A stretch of 64,000 bases of DNA, taken from the NCBI RefSeq assembly GCF_013393905.1, contig NZ_CP040272.1, positions 2,914,001 through 2,978,000 of the forward strand, read 5' to 3'. Shown here piece after piece: positions 51,513 through 60,139 of the stretch (positions within the stretch are counted from its first letter, which is position 1; each line of letters starts with the position of its first letter). This stretch comes from Nostoc sp. C052 (GTDB lineage: Bacteria; Cyanobacteriota; Cyanobacteriia; Cyanobacteriales; Nostocaceae). Below the pieces are notes generated by a model. It did not search any database. It was not told the origin of the DNA and saw only the letters and a list, made by a program, of their open reading frames with translations. The translations under genes were made by a program, and so were the position numbers.

Positions 51513-51601
51513 CTGAAGTAAAGACAGCCTTCAGCCAGGTGTATACTACCTATTTTCACTCGATTAAAAATTTGTAAACGTGCTATTCAATTGTCTGTAA
51601 T

Positions 51602-52501
51602 ATGAGTAACGACATAGATCTGATCAAACGTCTTGGCCCCAGTGCGATGGATCAGATCATGCTTTATCTGGCTTTTAGTGCCATGCGGACGAGTGGGCAC
51701 AGGCATGGGGCATTTTTAGACGCAGCCGCAACAGCAGCAAAGTGTGCAATTTACATGACCTATCTAGAGCAGGGACAAAACCTGCGAATGACAGGGCATC
51801 TGCATCACTTAGAGCCGAAACGAGTAAAAATTATTGTAGAAGAAGTCAGACAGGCATTAACAGAAGGCAAGCTGTTAAAAATGCTGGGTTCTGATGAACC
51901 CCGCTATCTAATCCAATTGCCTTATGTCTGGCTAGAAAAATATCCTTGGCAACCGGGGCGATCGCGCGTTCCTGGTAGCAGTCTGACAAGCGAAGAAAAA
52001 AGACAGATAGAGCAGAAACTACCAAGTAATCTACCTGATGCCCAATTAGTTAGCTCCTTTGAGTTTCTGGATTTGATCGAGTTTTTGCACAAGCGATCGC
52101 AAGAAGACTTACCACTCGAACACCAAATGCCTCTAAGTGAAGCTTTGGGTGAGCATATCAAGCGCCGTCTGCTTTACTCAGGAACAGTAACGCGCATTGA
52201 TTCTCCTTGGGGAATGCCCTTCTACGCACTTACCCGTCTTTCTTACACCCCAGCAGACGATCAAGAACGCACTAACATCCTGGTAGAAGATACCGCTCGG
52301 TATTTTCGGATGATGAAAAATTGGGCAGAACGGCAACGAAACGCCATGCGCTTACTGGAAGAACTTGATATCCTCCCAGAAAAAATGGAGCAGGCTATGG
52401 AAGAATTAGATGAAGTTATCCGTGCCTGGGCAGATAAATACCACCAAGATGGCGGTATTGCAGTCATTTTACAAACAGTTTTTGGCGAAAGAGAAGACTA
52501 G
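51602..52501 (+). CDS. hetR: Heterocyst differentiation master regulator HetR
   Basis: 299 residues, the exact family length, starting MSNDIDLIKRLGPSAMDQIM. Residues ~1-98 are the DNA-binding unit, ~99-216 the flap domain and ~217-299 the hood. Residues known from Anabaena genetics are intact: Cys48, Ser152, Ser179 (mutated in a het minus strain) and Arg223. The acidic hood cluster Glu253-Glu254-Leu-Asp256, implicated in binding the RGSGR peptide, is also present. HetR dimers or tetramers activate the heterocyst programme, including their own gene, and are inhibited by PatS, HetN and PatX peptides. A patX gene lies in the same window. Long upstream leader; hairpin terminator downstream. Confidence 0.98.
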   Translation: MSNDIDLIKRLGPSAMDQIMLYLAFSAMRTSGHRHGAFLDAAATAAKCAIYMTYLEQGQNLRMTGHLHHLEPKRVKIIVEEVRQALTEGKLLKMLGSDEPRYLIQLPYVWLEKYPWQPGRSRVPGSSLTSEEKRQIEQKLPSNLPDAQLVSSFEFLDLIEFLHKRSQEDLPLEHQMPLSEALGEHIKRRLLYSGTVTRIDSPWGMPFYALTRLSYTPADDQERTNILVEDTARYFRMMKNWAERQRNAMRLLEELDILPEKMEQAMEELDEVIRAWADKYHQDGGIAVILQTVFGERED

Positions 52502-52531
52502 TGCAATGTAGCGGAAATTTATCTGTCTTTA

Positions 52532-52553
52532 ACAAGGGGCTTAAGCCCCTTGT
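52532..52553. terminator. Palindromic terminator between hetR and the convergent gene
   Basis: ACAAGGGGC (52532-52540), loop TTAA, GCCCCTTGT (52545-52553), perfectly complementary. It is followed by a short T-rich stretch on the plus strand. Probably bidirectional. Confidence 0.7.
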
Positions 52554-52589
52554 TTAGTATCGCCTCAATCAATTACAAAAGACTGTAAT

Positions 52590-53246
52590 TTAATTAGTGC
52601 GCGGCTGCGTTGGTACAACTGGTTGCGTTGGCACAACTGGTTGCGTTGGAAATGGTGTAGTCTCGATACTCGGACTTGATCCCGCAGGACTGAGAGTCGG
52701 AGGTGTAGATGAAGATGAAGCGCCAAGAACGCTGTCACTAGCATCGATACAAGTATCTAACACCTGAGTAGGGGGAAGGTCGATTTTACTACGCAACCCA
52801 ACTACGCACTGACCAAAACGCACAGGCAACAAACTACGACCACAGTAATTTAAAGCTTCTGGATTAACTGCTTCTTTAGTAATTGAGCTAACACCGACTA
52901 CACAAGTAGCTAACTCCTCAGGACGGCGGGCCTTTCCACAAGAAGAAAGCGCATCTGTTGCGGCAATTTGGGTCTGCTTCTCAATCTTAACCACGCAAGC
53001 AGCCAAATCCCTGGGGCGCAGTGCCTTTGCACAAGCTGGGGATGCCGCTTCTGCCGTGACACCCACGCTTAAAAGTCCAGCGGCACAGACACTATAATCA
53101 TTAGTGTAAGAGGCAGCAACAGCCACATTAGGCAAGATTGTTGTCAACCATCCAGCTACAGCCAAAACTGGTACTATTAAAATCCTAGAGGTGGAATTGC
53201 TTTGTTTGTTCTTAGCTTTATTAACCACTTTTTTGCTCATTGACAT
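52590..53246 (-). CDS. Exported cysteine-repeat protein of unknown function
   Basis: 218 residues from the ATG at 53246 (MSMSKKVVNKAKNKQ), with GGAG eight bases upstream. An N-terminal signal or anchor lies at residues ~22-45 (ILIVPVLAVAGWLTTILPNV, then AVAAS). Three or four repeats of about 35 residues follow, each with two Cys in the patterns ALRPRDLAACVV, RRPEELATCVVGV and LLPVRFGQCVVGL. This suggests a disulphide-bonded helical periplasmic protein. The C-terminus is a Ser/Pro/Thr tail ending in TQPVVPTQPVVPTQP repeats. No enzyme motif or known family. Convergent with hetR; no operon partner. Confidence 0.7.
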   Translation of the reverse strand: MSMSKKVVNKAKNKQSNSTSRILIVPVLAVAGWLTTILPNVAVAASYTNDYSVCAAGLLSVGVTAEAASPACAKALRPRDLAACVVKIEKQTQIAATDALSSCGKARRPEELATCVVGVSSITKEAVNPEALNYCGRSLLPVRFGQCVVGLRSKIDLPPTQVLDTCIDASDSVLGASSSSTPPTLSPAGSSPSIETTPFPTQPVVPTQPVVPTQPRTN

Positions 53247-53707
53247 TGCCAATTCTCCAAACACCCAAAGTTATGCTAACTCAAATCTCTTAAAAATCCT
53301 CTGTAATCCAAGAATTTCGGCGGTAGTAAAGTTATAGATATAATTAATCATGTCGAAAGTTGTGTTAATATAACTGTTTGAAAGATAAGTAGGCAACGTA
53401 AAAAGTATTTCAGAGTAAGAATACTGCGTAAACCAATCTGATGATTGAGTAGCCTACGAAACTAAATAAACACAAAAAACTTATTGGCAAGAATACGGCG
53501 GGGCACGTCGGAATTCAAGCTTGGAAGCTAGTACGTCGGCTTTGCCGAATTAAACAACTGGCAAAAAAAGATGCCTCTACATTGGTAGGATACGTCATAC
53601 CAAAGCAAGCAGTCTCAAAAAACCAAGAATCCCCTGATTTTTAATCGGTGGAATGTCAAAATGGAATGTCTGAGTAAAGTTTAAACAGGATTAGATTAAG
53701 GAAACTC
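53247..53707. promoter_or_regulatory. Divergent spacer upstream of rpsD
   Basis: About 460 bases without a gene. It contains gtacgtcggctttgccgaat at about 53529, a Nostoc-type repeat. AAGGAAACTC before 53708 is the rpsD ribosome binding site. Confidence 0.4.
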
Positions 53708-54316
53708 ATGTCCCGATATAGAGGGCCACGCCTCAGAATTGTCCGTCGCTTGGGCGACTTACCAGGATTAACTCGTAAAAGCGCCAGACGCGCTTACCCA
53801 CCTGGTCAGCATGGTCAGAACCGTAAAAAACGCTCTGAGTATGCCATCCGTCTAGAAGAAAAGCAAAAGCTCCGCTTCAACTACGGTTTGACTGAAAAGC
53901 AATTGCTCCGCTATGTACGGAAAGCCAGACGGGTTACTGGTTCTACCGGACAAGTGCTACTGCAATTGCTAGAAATGCGCTTGGATAATACCGTTTTCCG
54001 CTTGGGTATAGCCCCGACTATCCCAGCGGCTCGTCAACTGGTAAATCACGGTCACGTAACTGTTAACGGTCGTGTGGTGAATATTGCCAGCTACCAATGC
54101 CGTCCTGGTGAAGTAATTGCAGTTAGGGATCGGGCACAATCCCGGAAGTTGGTGGAAGCTAACTTGCAATATCCCGGTTTGGCAAACCTCCCCAGTCATT
54201 TGGAGTTTGACAAAAATAAGTTGGTTGGTAAAGTCAACAGCGTTATTGAGCGCGAATGGGTGGCACTACAAGTTAATGAACTACTTGTGGTGGAATACTA
54301 CTCACGACAAGCGTAA
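53708..54316 (+). CDS. rpsD: 30S ribosomal protein S4
   Basis: 202 residues, the cyanobacterial/chloroplast S4 length. It starts MSRYRGPRLRIVRRLGDLPG with the S4 N-terminal domain (KSARRAYPPGQHGQNRKKRS). The S4 RNA-binding domain follows at residues ~90-155 (MRLDNTVFRLGIAPTIPAAR, then GHVTVNGRVVNI). S4 is a primary 16S rRNA binder that nucleates assembly of the small subunit. Monocistronic with an upstream AAGGAAAC ribosome binding site; convergent with moaA. Confidence 0.97.
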   Translation: MSRYRGPRLRIVRRLGDLPGLTRKSARRAYPPGQHGQNRKKRSEYAIRLEEKQKLRFNYGLTEKQLLRYVRKARRVTGSTGQVLLQLLEMRLDNTVFRLGIAPTIPAARQLVNHGHVTVNGRVVNIASYQCRPGEVIAVRDRAQSRKLVEANLQYPGLANLPSHLEFDKNKLVGKVNSVIEREWVALQVNELLVVEYYSRQA

Positions 54317-54332
54317 TAGTCATTTGTCCTTA

Positions 54333-54369
54333 GTCATTTGTCCCTAGTTATTTGCAAAGGACAAATGAC
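54333..54369. terminator. Inverted repeat between rpsD and moaA
   Basis: GTCATTTGTCC (54333-54343) is exactly complementary to GGACAAATGAC (54359-54369). Another copy of the same word lies just upstream (54319). It is probably a bidirectional terminator that is also a repeat. Confidence 0.55.
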
Positions 54370-54375
54370 CAATGA

Positions 54376-55362
54376 CTAACCGCCAATTTGCGACATGGTG
54401 CGAGTATATGTACCTGTAACACCAGAATCGCGCCCTTTAAAGTTAATTTCTGACTTGATTCCGAGTAAATGTCTGACCTGTTCTTGTAATTGAGCTGTGC
54501 TGACACCAGAACGTAGGGCAGTTTTTAAATCTATTTGACCAGTTTCATTTAATAAACAGGGACGCAGCCAGCCATCTGCACTCAGGCGCATCCGATTACA
54601 ACGATCGCAAAAACATTCTGACATCTGACTAATAAATCCTAGTGTCCCCTTCGCACCGGGAATTTGAAAGACATCAGCAGGACCAGCACCACGAACTTGA
54701 GATTCTGTCAAGCCCCAGCGATCGCGAATGCGTTCTCGTAAATCGGCTGAAGATACCCAACCGCGATCGCCAAATAAATGCATATTACCAATAGGCATAA
54801 ACTCAATAAATCGAACATGCCACTGTTTATCAATTGTCAGGGCGGCTAAATCGAGAACTTCGTGGTCATTAACGCCAGGAATCACCACCACATTCAGCTT
54901 TAAGGGGTCGAATCCGACTTGATGGGCAGCTTGAATTCCCTGCCAAACTTGCTGCCAACGAGAACGCCCCTGATTACCAATAATTTGATCAAAAATGTCG
55001 GGATCAAGAGAGTCCAGACTAATATTAATTCGTCGCAAACCAGCATTGTAGAGGTTTTGTGCCATCGGAGCCAGCAAAAAACCGTTGGTAGTCATTGAGA
55101 TATCTTGAGTTTGGGGGAGAGTTGCGATCGCACCGACTAAATCCACCACCCGCGGACGCAATAAGGGTTCACCCCCAGTCAAACGAAATCGGGTAAAGCC
55201 GACTGGAATAAATACTTCTTGAATTAAGGTGAGTAGTTCCTCATCAGTTAACAGCTGTTGCTTAAGAATATAGTCCAGTTCTACTCCCTCTGGCATACAG
55301 TACTGACAACGAAAATTGCAGCGATCGATTAAGCTAATGCGGAGGTAATCTACCTGGTTCAT
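54376..55362 (-). CDS. moaA: GTP 3',8-cyclase MoaA
   Basis: 328 residues. The radical-SAM cluster motif is in LIDRCNFRCQYCMPEG (CxxxCxxC), followed by GGEPLLRP and MTTNGFLL. The second iron-sulphur site is CFCDRCNRMRLSADGWLRPC. The C-terminal SQIGG supplies the essential GG tail. With MoaC it converts GTP to cyclic pyranopterin monophosphate, the first step of molybdenum cofactor synthesis, needed here for example by nitrate reductase. Start ATG at 55362. No other moa genes are adjacent. Confidence 0.96.
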   Translation of the reverse strand: MNQVDYLRISLIDRCNFRCQYCMPEGVELDYILKQQLLTDEELLTLIQEVFIPVGFTRFRLTGGEPLLRPRVVDLVGAIATLPQTQDISMTTNGFLLAPMAQNLYNAGLRRINISLDSLDPDIFDQIIGNQGRSRWQQVWQGIQAAHQVGFDPLKLNVVVIPGVNDHEVLDLAALTIDKQWHVRFIEFMPIGNMHLFGDRGWVSSADLRERIRDRWGLTESQVRGAGPADVFQIPGAKGTLGFISQMSECFCDRCNRMRLSADGWLRPCLLNETGQIDLKTALRSGVSTAQLQEQVRHLLGIKSEINFKGRDSGVTGTYTRTMSQIGG

Positions 55363-55524
55363 CGTTTTATTTTTATTGTCTCTGATTAATTAAAGACTTT
55401 ACAAAGGTGGTTTACCCCTTCTTACTATATTTGTTGTAACTCAAAATACCGTACTCCCCCTTAAGTGGGAGTCCACAGATTGTGGCATAATAAGCCGATC
55501 GCATCCACTAGTTAGTCATCAATC

Positions 55525-56556
55525 GTGCAAGATACCGACTCCATCAACGACCTTGCTGCTGCTCTACTACAGCCAGCCGATATCAGCTTTGAACTGCCCG
55601 ATCCAGAAGATGAACAGATTCTAGAGTCAGATTTTCAACAGCAGCTAGAAATAGCTTGGCAGGTGTGCGATCGCTTTGATTTGCAAACTGAAATCTGGCG
55701 GGGGCGAATTTTACGGGCGATCCGCGACAGAGAAAAAGTAGGTGGTGACGGACGCGGTACTGGCTTTCTGCGATGGCTAAAAGAGCGGGAAATCAGCAAA
55801 AGTCAAGCATACTCCTGGATTCAATTGGCGAATAGTGCCGATACTCTGATTGAAGACGGTAAACTTGACCCCGGTTCTGTGAACAATTTCAGCAAACGGG
55901 CATTTGTTGAAACCTCCAAAGCAGTGCCAGAAGTGCAACAGATGGTGAGTGAAGCCGCCCAAAAAGGCGATCGCATCACTAGGCGCGAAGTCCGTCAACT
56001 CAGCGATGAATGGACAGCCATGTCCTCAGATTTATTACCAGAAGCAGTTAAAGAAAAAGCCGCAGATAACACCCTTCCCCCGCGCTACATCGCCCCTCTG
56101 GTGAAGGAAATGGAAAAACTGCCAGAATCGCATCAAAAGTTTATTCAAAAGGAAATAGCTGCCAATCCTGATGTAGATACCTTGAAACAGGTAACTACCG
56201 AAGCGCGTAACTTGGCGAAATATCTCAAAGGGGCGGCTCAAGTTCAAGCGCTGACGAAGGAAGATGTTGATATTGAAACAGCCTTAGAAGAAGCGCAAAG
56301 AGTCGGCTGTTTGAGCATTGCTGCTGATTTGGTAAATCAAGCATCCCAAATTGAACAAACGATCGCTAAATTGTACATGACTTGGAAACGCATCGGGAAT
56401 TTAGCAGATCGATTATATGTAGATACTGGCGCAAGTACACCCAACTTGCGATCGCTCCTCACTTGCTTGGAACCTCTGGGTGGTGAAATTATGGAATTGC
56501 AACTTAGTGGTGCGACTGAACACACTATTCGTTTGCAAATTCAGGAGACGAGTTAG
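55525..56556 (+). CDS. Conserved hypothetical cyanobacterial protein, possible DNA-binding
   Basis: 343 residues, with a GTG start at 55525. Residues ~40-105 (WRGRILRAIRDREKVGG, then FLRWLKEREISKSQAYSWIQ) look like the helical DUF3102/KfrA-type region found in plasmid and phage DNA-binding proteins, with a helix-turn-helix-like ISKSQAYSWIQLA. Residues ~110-250 are charged helices. The C-terminal part (LYMTWKRIGNLADRLYVDTG) is unassigned. There are no membrane segments. I recognise the general pattern from Nostoc genomes but no experimental function. Confidence 0.65.
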   Translation: MQDTDSINDLAAALLQPADISFELPDPEDEQILESDFQQQLEIAWQVCDRFDLQTEIWRGRILRAIRDREKVGGDGRGTGFLRWLKEREISKSQAYSWIQLANSADTLIEDGKLDPGSVNNFSKRAFVETSKAVPEVQQMVSEAAQKGDRITRREVRQLSDEWTAMSSDLLPEAVKEKAADNTLPPRYIAPLVKEMEKLPESHQKFIQKEIAANPDVDTLKQVTTEARNLAKYLKGAAQVQALTKEDVDIETALEEAQRVGCLSIAADLVNQASQIEQTIAKLYMTWKRIGNLADRLYVDTGASTPNLRSLLTCLEPLGGEIMELQLSGATEHTIRLQIQETS

Positions 56557-56560
56557 GGCA

Positions 56561-56645
56561 ATACTGATCGGTTAAGACAAGAGACGTGATGAATCGCTGT
56601 CTTTACTATACTCAGTGCTGTTAGCGGTAGCGGGGCATTTAGCCC
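56561..56645. repeat. Half MITE copy plus dispersed repeat copy B
   Basis: 56561-56604 (atactgatcggttaag, then gacgtgatgaatcgctgtc) matches the left half of the element at 42887. The right terminal repeat is missing. 56618-56645 (ctgttagcggtagcggggca, then tttagccc) is the inverted copy of the repeat at 27511-27540. Confidence 0.7.
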
Positions 56646-56752
56646 GTGCTGAGTAAGAAGAGGAGTACTCAGTACTTTCGCACTTGGGTTTTGCCCCGCC
56701 CCTTGTGGGCGGTCTTTCAAATCAGCACTCAACACTCGTCACTCATCACTCT

Positions 56753-57517
56753 TCATAAGATATCTGGATTTTCCCCTAGTTCTCTTAATCTAGCCGCTAA
56801 ACGAGCCGCCTGTGCAACTGCTGCTTCTGCCTGTGCAACTGCGGCTTCTACCTGTATAGCTGCGGCTTGTGCCTGTGCAATTGCAGCTTCTTCTGGTAAC
56901 AAAACCAAATTGCCAGCCACATCGTAAAACCGCAACCATATTGCCGTTTCTCTATCTATTGTTCCCTCAATTGTCCCCAACCATAAACCTAAACGCTTAG
57001 ACCATAGCCATCCGCGATCGTTTGGGGTCAAAGGCTGATATTGCTGATTATCATCTAAATGCCACCCTTGCAAAGAAATAGGATCAAAGGGATCGTAAAC
57101 AAAATAATCTGAGGTACGGAAAGTTTGTTCGTAAAGATTTTTCTTAATACCCTTGTCTATTGCTGCCGTAGATGGTGACATTAATTCTACGATGACATCA
57201 GGATAACGACCATTTTCTTCCCAGACTACCCAGCCTTGTCTTGAGTTATTGCCGTCAACGTTTAGCACTGCAAAGAAATCTGGGCCTCGGAAATCACGGT
57301 TACGAACTTGGGTACTGCTGTAGTAAATAAACATATTGCCCCCAGTGAAGAAATCATTGCGGTCAGCCCAAGCTTGTTGCAATGACCGAATCAACACATT
57401 CATAGCAATGCGGTGGCGATTTGATTCCAAGGGTTCACCATCATCAAAAATTAAATCTGTAGGTGGCATGGGGGGTTCCCAGTCCACAATGGCTGCTGGA
57501 TTTGTCTCAGTAGTCAT
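56753..57517 (-). CDS. Uma2-family (DUF820) nuclease-fold protein
   Basis: 254 residues. The Uma2 core at residues ~30-195 has the PD-(D/E)XK-like elements RGPDFFAVLN, then YPDVIVELMSPSTAAIDKG, then YEQTFRTSDYFVYDPFDPIS. The C-terminal ~45 residues are an Ala-rich helix of repeated AxAQAEAAVAQA units ending ELGENPDIL. This tail is very common in cyanobacterial Uma2 paralogues, where it expands and contracts. A putative endonuclease of unknown role; these genes are highly multiplied in Nostocales. Start ATG at 57517. Confidence 0.85.
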   Translation of the reverse strand: MTTETNPAAIVDWEPPMPPTDLIFDDGEPLESNRHRIAMNVLIRSLQQAWADRNDFFTGGNMFIYYSSTQVRNRDFRGPDFFAVLNVDGNNSRQGWVVWEENGRYPDVIVELMSPSTAAIDKGIKKNLYEQTFRTSDYFVYDPFDPISLQGWHLDDNQQYQPLTPNDRGWLWSKRLGLWLGTIEGTIDRETAIWLRFYDVAGNLVLLPEEAAIAQAQAAAIQVEAAVAQAEAAVAQAARLAARLRELGENPDIL

Positions 57518-58025
57518 GAGCGATCGCCTTTCTCAGAAAGCCTTAGATTTCTATCATAATCTGCCGAGAGCTTCCTGAATTAAGGCGTATAGATGAAGAA
57601 GAATTCAGGAGTCAGAATTCAGAATTCAGAATACTCTAGCTATCAAGGGATACAGTTTTAACTTGTTGTTTAAAATTCAATCCTAGTTTCGCCCACAAGG
57701 GGCGAAAGCGCATAGCGGGACGTACCCCTACGGGGATCTTGCTACGCGGTAGCGTCTCTTAGAGTTGTACGATTTTAAACCAATATTCATTACCCAGTAG
57801 TACAGAATTCATACTGTTAGCGAATAGCTAAGGTTTAGCCAGGTTTGACAACGATTTGTTGCAGTTTTAAAAGCATATCACCTCAGAGAGTTGATGTAGC
57901 GAGGATTATCTGTAGCAGATGAAATTTATAAATCAATTTTATTAAAGTATATCGTTTCTGAACATGAGTTTAGGACTTAGCCAAAATGAATAGTTGGAAA
58001 AATATTTCTATCAGTAATGTTTAAT
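57518..58025. repeat. 508-base spacer rich in dispersed repeats
   Basis: It contains a gaattca array (57602-57632), and gcgcatagcgggacgtaccc followed by ctacggggatcttgctacgc (57708-57750). The rest is AT-rich with no gene. Confidence 0.6.
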
Positions 58026-59939
58026 TTACCTTGTTAAAGGAATACGGATGGTAAACTCTGTGCCATATCCTGGAGTAGAATCAACTTCAATAGTTCCTGT
58101 ATGTTTATCTACAACAATTTGATAAGCGATCGCCATTCCTAATCCGATTCCTTTGCCCACTGGTTTAGTAGTAAACATGTGGTCAAATACTCGATGCTTC
58201 ACATCGTCGCATATCCCAATACCATTATCGTAAATTTGAATGATCGCGTAATTACTTGATTTGTCAATTTGGGTTTGGATTTTAATTTGATTAGGGTTAG
58301 TTTTAAGTTCCTCAATACTCCGTTTTTGGCTAGCTTCTTCTAGTGCATCGATTGCATTTACCAGAACATTCATAAACACCTGATTCAGGCTCCCTGCGTA
58401 ACATTCTACTAGGGGTAAATCACCGTATTTCTTAATTATCTGAATTTCTGGTAGATTGGGTGTGGCTGTGAGACGACGATTCAGAATCATCAGAGTGTTG
58501 TCTAATCCTTCATGAATATCTACGAATTTCATATCTGCTTCATCGAGGCGCGAGAAATTACGCAGTGATAGCACAATTTCACGAATCCGCTTAGTTCCTA
58601 CTTGCATTGATGCCATTAGCTTAGGTAAATCTTCTGCCAGAAACTCAATATCAAGGTCTTGGGCGCGATCGCGAATTTCGGGTGTAGGATTTGGGTAGGT
58701 TTGCTCATAAAGCTTTAGTAAATCGAGAATGCCTTGGCTGTATTCATTGGCATGGTTGAGGTTGGCATGAATAAAATTAGCAGGATTATTAATTTCGTGT
58801 GCCACCCCAGCAACCAATTGTCCTAGACTAGACATTTTTTCGGTTTGGATGAGTTGAGATTGGGTATTTTGCAGTTCTTTCAAGGTTTTGCTGAGTTTCT
58901 GCGCCTGTTGGCTAGAAATCAAAGCGCGATCGCGAATCTGTTCATATAGTTGCACCTGTCGCCATGCACCGATCAACCCCACCACCAGCAATCCTCCCAA
59001 AACCGTAGCTAACAGGTTCAACGCCTGCAATGGCGATTCAATATTTTCTTGTGGCACAATCAACGCTACTGACCAATTTGCCTCTCTGAGGGGAGTGTAA
59101 GCAACATAGCTCCATTTACCATCTAATTGAGTTAATTTAATATTTGTGCGTTTAGCTACCATTTGTTGAGTAATTTCAACTAACCTGGGATTGGGTGAAT
59201 TGAGGAAACTCTGGGCAGTTTTTTCGGGCGTACCGATTAGTCGTATGTCAGGATGAGCGATAGGAACTCCTTGAGAATTCAGTGCAAAGGCATAGCTACC
59301 TTTACCTTGATGTAAATTGCTGATTACCTCAACTACCCGATTAATTTCAATCCCTCCCATCAACACACCTGCTGGCTTTGTGCCTGTTTTGGCAAGAATT
59401 GGGGAACTAATCTGAATCTGTAACTGATTGCTTGTGCGGCCAATAATTGGATCGGCGGCTACCGTTTCACCCGCCATACTCCGCTGAAAAAATTCCCGAT
59501 CTTTAACATTGGGACGACCCCCTTGAGTATTAATTAATGCACCATCTGGTGCGCTCAAAGATATGAGCAAAAACGTTTGCAGCCGCTTCAACTCAGATTG
59601 CAAGTAAGGTTCCATCACTGACCAATCTAGCGATCGCACCACTGTAGAATTTGCCAAAGTTTTAATTTCTGTTTTCCGAATGGCCAACCAACTATCAATA
59701 TCATTTTGACCTTGGTGTGTTTTTAACAGTGCTTGCTCTTTAAGACTATCAAGTAACAATCCCTTAACAATCTGGTAACTAGTGATTGCGGTGGCGCTAA
59801 TACTAATTGACAAAATTGCTACAATTGATAACAATATTATGCTTCGTGAATGGTATTTTAATGAGTAGTAATCCTTGTCAGTTTTACCATACCGTTGGGG
59901 CATGATTTCCAACCATACTTTCCACAATTTAATTATCAT
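58026..59939 (-). CDS. Membrane-bound sensor histidine kinase
   Basis: 637 residues. Transmembrane helices at ~33-55 (SIILLSIVAILSISISATAI) and ~308-328 (LLATVLGGLLVVGLIGAW) flank a periplasmic Cache-type sensor domain (FFQRSMAGETVAADPIIGRT, then VLMGGIEINRVVEVISNL). A coiled-coil linker, the phosphoacceptor domain (LVAGVAHEINNPANFIHANL, His in the H-box) and the HATPase domain follow (LVNAIDALEE, then YDNGIGICDDV, then GKGIGLGMAIAYQIV). It autophosphorylates and signals to an unknown response regulator. Its catalytic half is closely related to that of the kinase upstream at 60140. Start taken as ATG at 59939, with an internal ATG twelve codons later also possible. Confidence 0.9.
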   Translation of the reverse strand: MIIKLWKVWLEIMPQRYGKTDKDYYSLKYHSRSIILLSIVAILSISISATAITSYQIVKGLLLDSLKEQALLKTHQGQNDIDSWLAIRKTEIKTLANSTVVRSLDWSVMEPYLQSELKRLQTFLLISLSAPDGALINTQGGRPNVKDREFFQRSMAGETVAADPIIGRTSNQLQIQISSPILAKTGTKPAGVLMGGIEINRVVEVISNLHQGKGSYAFALNSQGVPIAHPDIRLIGTPEKTAQSFLNSPNPRLVEITQQMVAKRTNIKLTQLDGKWSYVAYTPLREANWSVALIVPQENIESPLQALNLLATVLGGLLVVGLIGAWRQVQLYEQIRDRALISSQQAQKLSKTLKELQNTQSQLIQTEKMSSLGQLVAGVAHEINNPANFIHANLNHANEYSQGILDLLKLYEQTYPNPTPEIRDRAQDLDIEFLAEDLPKLMASMQVGTKRIREIVLSLRNFSRLDEADMKFVDIHEGLDNTLMILNRRLTATPNLPEIQIIKKYGDLPLVECYAGSLNQVFMNVLVNAIDALEEASQKRSIEELKTNPNQIKIQTQIDKSSNYAIIQIYDNGIGICDDVKHRVFDHMFTTKPVGKGIGLGMAIAYQIVVDKHTGTIEVDSTPGYGTEFTIRIPLTR

Positions 59940-60139
59940 TGTTGCTTGATTCCAAGTTAAAATTTAAAAGGCAAAAATCAATAGTGCTGATTAAACTAAA
60001 AACTAGTTAGTACAGCTTTACATAAGGTTGTAAATTTTTTAAACGCAAAGGTACGCAGAGTTTTGCCAAAGTTAATTCGCTATAAATTAATGAAATGTTG
60101 TACTTAGTACTGGCTAAACTACTCAAAACTCAACACTCA

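Larger units (their letters stand above)
49636..51601. promoter_or_regulatory. Long hetR upstream region
   Basis: Nearly 2 kb without a clear gene. In Anabaena sp. PCC 7120, hetR has several start sites up to about 700 bases upstream of the ATG, so much of the right-hand third is likely transcribed leader. Contents noted separately are a 20-bp hairpin (49921-49975), a possible gene remnant (50149-50318), a 15-codon ORF (50796-50843), a three-way-junction RNA candidate (51022-51075), a DIF1-like promoter (51392-51419) and an NtcA box (51465-51478). The left part contains IS-flanking DNA and dispersed repeats (gcgtaagtcctata at about 50004, and ccgtaggcgtagcccacc at about 50402). Confidence 0.7.
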
